In this document: positions 6,397 through 8,138 of the stretch, piece by piece
Position numbering within the stretch: position 1 is the first letter of the stretch
Layout: each line of letters opens with the position of its first letter
From: Chloroflexi bacterium UBA4733
GTDB lineage: Bacteria > Chloroflexota > UBA4733
NCBI GenBank assembly: GCA_002404055.1
Contig: DHIZ01000133.1
Location: 1-8,138 of the forward strand
DNA: 8,138 nucleotides
Direction of reading: 5' to 3'
Notes under the pieces: model-generated
Told to the model about the DNA's origin: nothing
The model's database searches: none
What the model saw: only the letters and a program-made list of their open reading frames with translations
Position numbers and translations under genes: made by a program

Positions 6397-7296
6397 TCAG
6401 GTCGTGGTGATCGTTTCAAGCAGGTGCTCGATGAAGCTGGGGCCATCGGTTGCTATCGAGACATCGGTGGTCGAAGCCGCGTCGTCATCAGCGGTCAGCG
6501 TGACGCGGCGGTCAGCGTAGGCGGCGCACAACGTCGCCGGGCGCATGCTGAGGAAGCGCTCCGTATAGGCCAGGGTAAGCGTCAACGGGTCGTACATCGC
6601 GGTGTCGACGCGGGCCATCTGTTGCAGGTAGAGCTCCAGCATATCGGCTGCGCCGGCACAAGCTGGGTCGCCAGACTCGCGTAACTGGCGGGCTGCAGGA
6701 GCGCCGAGTCGGGCCTGGACGGTCACCTCGAACGTGCCTACCCTCAGGCGAGCGCCGCTCTCCAGCACCAATCGCGTGGCGTCAGGATCACAATTGACGT
6801 TGTGTTCACCTTTCTCGGCGTCTGGTCCGAGCCGCCCGCCCATGACGATCAAGGCGCGCAGACGCCCGGCGAGCCGAGGCTCCTGGCGCAGCGCTGACCC
6901 GACGTTGGTGAGCGGTCCAACGGCGACCAGTACCACCGGCTCCTGGCTGGTCATCACTTGCTGAATGAGAAAGGCTTCAGCCCCTGCGTTTGCGCCGCTG
7001 CCGATGGGCTCCTCGTCGGGGGCGAACCCCAGCCCGGACTTCATGACGGGGCCGGGGTCGCGGCCAGCCAGCGTCCGGCTGAGACCGCTGACGACGGGTA
7101 CGTCGGCGTAGCCTCCCAGGCGCAACAGCTTGCGGGCGATACGGCTGCGTTGGGCGACGTCGCCATAGACGGTGGTGACTCCCAGGAGTTGCACCGTGGG
7201 CTGGCGGGCAGCGAGCAGGAGGGCGAAGACATCGTCAACATCGTCGCCGATGTCGGTGTCCAATAGCAGCGGAATGCGGCTGGGATCGGGTGACAT
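6397..7296 (-). CDS. Inosine-uridine preferring nucleoside hydrolase (IUNH family)
   Basis: 299 aa. Splits the N-glycosidic bond of nucleosides to base and ribose, in purine/pyrimidine salvage. The calcium-binding Asp cluster is intact: LLDTDIGDDVDD (residues 11-22). VAVGPLTNVGSAL (124-136), VMGGRL, and the HNVNCDPDATRLVLES segment (165-180) are the other family motifs. Near the C-terminus MYDPLTLTLAY has Tyr 235 where many members have the active-site His, with the Ca-ligand Asp 236 kept. ATG 7296 is the start (AAAGGA six bases upstream); the stop is TGA at 6397. The N-terminal 256 bases overlap out of frame with an extended reading of the upstream DUF951 gene. No signal peptide is seen, so cytosolic. 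Substrate preference cannot be read. Confidence 0.92.
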   Translation of the reverse strand: MSPDPSRIPLLLDTDIGDDVDDVFALLLAARQPTVQLLGVTTVYGDVAQRSRIARKLLRLGGYADVPVVSGLSRTLAGRDPGPVMKSGLGFAPDEEPIGSGANAGAEAFLIQQVMTSQEPVVLVAVGPLTNVGSALRQEPRLAGRLRALIVMGGRLGPDAEKGEHNVNCDPDATRLVLESGARLRVGTFEVTVQARLGAPAARQLRESGDPACAGAADMLELYLQQMARVDTAMYDPLTLTLAYTERFLSMRPATLCAAYADRRVTLTADDDAASTTDVSIATDGPSFIEHLLETITTT

Positions 7297-7520
7297 GGCT
7301 GGTCCTTTCTTGGGACGGCTGGAAGTCTAACAGGGCCGCGCTCCACGAAACGCTTGATGCGGCGCTCCAACGTCGGACGCTCCAGCAACACGCGATGGTT
7401 GCATTTGCGACAACGCAGCCCGATGTCGGCCCCAAGGCGCACGATTGTCCATTCGCTGCCGCCACAGGGGTGCAGCTTGCGCAGTTGGACCACGTCGCCC
7501 AGCCGTAGTTCCAGCACCAT
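7041..7520 (-). CDS. DUF951 family protein with a long, possibly frameshift-derived, C-terminal extension
   Basis: The first 63 residues (7520 to about 7332) fit DUF951 closely: LELRLGDVVQLRKLHPCGG, SEWTIVRLGADIGLRC, RKCNHRVLLERPTLERRIK, RFVERGP. The Cys residues C19, C37 and C40 could be a metal site. Families of this type are about 60-70 aa. Here no stop occurs, and the frame runs on to a TGA/TAG-type stop at 7041, ending as a 159-aa reading that overlaps the nucleoside hydrolase gene out of frame for 256 bases and is low-complexity (Ser/Pro/Ala-rich), like a shadow frame. A TAG (7327-7329) is present in the neighbouring frame right after the normal domain end; adding one base to the C run in GGCCCTG would end the protein as GPC-stop. 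The function of DUF951 is not known. ATG 7520 has only a weakly placed ribosome-like GAGGAAA. Confidence 0.75.
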   Translation of the reverse strand: MVLELRLGDVVQLRKLHPCGGSEWTIVRLGADIGLRCRKCNHRVLLERPTLERRIKRFVERGPVRLPAVPRKDQPCHPIPAAFRCYWTPTSATMLTMSSPSCSLPASPRCNSWESPPSMATSPNAAVSPASCCAWEATPTYPSSAVSAGRWLAATPAPS

Positions 7521-7543
7521 TGGTGAATGCAGTTTCCTCTGCG

Positions 7544-7572
7544 GTTATGCTACCACTCGTTGAGTCCGTGAA
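7544..7572 (-). promoter_or_regulatory. Weak candidate promoter for the DUF951-led operon
   Basis: In the 81-base gap between divergent genes, TTCACG (7567-7572) and CATAAC (7544-7549) are spaced by 17 bases on the minus strand. Each matches consensus at four of six positions. A promoter must be near here because the genes diverge, but this particular pair is a weak call. Confidence 0.25.
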
Positions 7573-7601
7573 ATTCCCCAATGCCGAGAGGAGCGCCTGC
7601 C

Positions 7602-8138
7602 TTGTCCCCGTTTATTGATCTGCGCAGCGATACCGTGACGCTGCCGACCCCGGAGATGCGCGCGGCGATGGCGGACGCCGTCGTGGGCGACGATGTCTTC
7701 GGGGAGGACCCAACGATCAATGCGCTGGAGGAACGCGGCGCCGCGCTGCTGGGCAAGGAAGCCGGCCTCTTCGTCCCCACCGGGACGATGGGTAACCTGA
7801 TCGCCACCACCACACACTGCCGGCCGGGCGACAGCGTGATCCTGGGCGATAGCTCCCACATCTTCCTGAACGAAGTCGGCGGCATGGCCGAACTGGGTGG
7901 CCTGGTGGCGCACGTCCTGCCTGATGGCGACGGCAAGCTAAACCCCGAGCAGGTGGCGGCGTCCATCCACTCCGCCTCGATGCATACGCCGGGCACGCGG
8001 CTGGTCTGTGTGGAAAACAGTCATAACTACGCTGGAGGCGTCGTCAGCACGCCGGCCGAGCTGCTACGCATCCGCACGGTAGTAGAACGGCACGGCATCC
8101 CCATCCACATGGATGGCGCCCGCATCTTCAACGCGGCG
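7602..8138 (+). CDS. ltaE: Threonine aldolase (low-specificity L-threonine aldolase), 3' end cut off
   Basis: PLP-dependent fold-type I enzyme that splits L-threonine to glycine and acetaldehyde; cytosolic. The first 179 residues are in the window. [16 protein letters not shown] opens the protein, followed by [28 protein letters not shown], the SSHIF segment whose His 86 is expected to stack on [15 protein letters not shown] and [10 protein letters not shown] (D171 and R174 bind the cofactor). The catalytic Lys lies beyond the end. The start TTG 7602 has AGAGGAG (7587-7593) eight bases upstream; an in-frame ATG at 7581 lacks a ribosome site and adds seven residues not typical of the family. 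It is transcribed divergently from the DUF951 operon. The gene symbol is by family similarity only. Confidence 0.92.
   Translation, partial: MSPFIDLRSDTVTLPTPEMRAAMADAVVGDDVFGEDPTINALEERGAALLGKEAGLFVPTGTMGNLIATTTHCRPGDSVILGDSSHIFLNEVGGMAELGGLVAHVLPDGDGKLNPEQVAASIHSASMHTPGTRLVCVENSHNYAGGVVSTPAELLRIRTVVERHGIPIHMDGARIFNAA

Noticed and set aside
1..8138. CRISPR array, tRNA, rRNA, transposase, integrase or long direct repeats
   Set aside because: None seen on either strand.

Overview
This is a GC-rich bacterial window, apparently chromosomal. It is packed with genes, nearly all on the minus strand. Chloroflexota is the best guess, from the mix of a Ser/Thr/Ala-rich lipoprotein sugar-binding protein, a planctomycete/Chloroflexota-style sulfatase and Gfo/Idh/MocA pair, a DUF951 protein and an AIM24 protein. 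That guess rests on family feel only; there is no rRNA or other marker gene.

Layout. Region A (about 92-4178, minus strand) is a three-gene carbohydrate cluster read from right to left: an ABC-transporter substrate-binding lipoprotein, a sulfatase, then a Gfo/Idh/MocA oxidoreductase. The products suggest capture of a (probably sulfated) sugar, removal of sulfate, and oxidation of the sugar. No permease or ATPase gene lies in the window. Two of the three genes are broken: the binding protein has an in-frame TGA where relatives would have a Trp codon, and the oxidoreductase has a one-base shift in a C run about 20 codons in. Region B (4400-5184) is a small, somewhat less GC-rich type II toxin-antitoxin-like module (AbrB-type antitoxin, then PIN-domain toxin). 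It has a near-consensus sigma70-type promoter that places the transcript start on the antitoxin ATG, and a perfect hairpin over the toxin stop codon. Region C (5244-7520, minus strand) holds a DUF951 gene, a nucleoside hydrolase, an unrecognised small protein and an AIM24-family protein in a likely operon. Region D (7602 onward, plus strand) is the 5' part of a threonine aldolase gene that runs off the window, transcribed divergently from region C.

Most genes are recognisable families. The points worth a second look are the interrupted genes (real decay or sequence error), the leaderless-looking antitoxin promoter with a palindrome on its -10 box, the hairpin enclosing a stop codon, and departures from usual active-site motifs in the sulfatase, oxidoreductase and nucleoside hydrolase. 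I saw no CRISPR array, rRNA, tRNA or transposase gene, and nothing that clearly amounts to a wholly new system.
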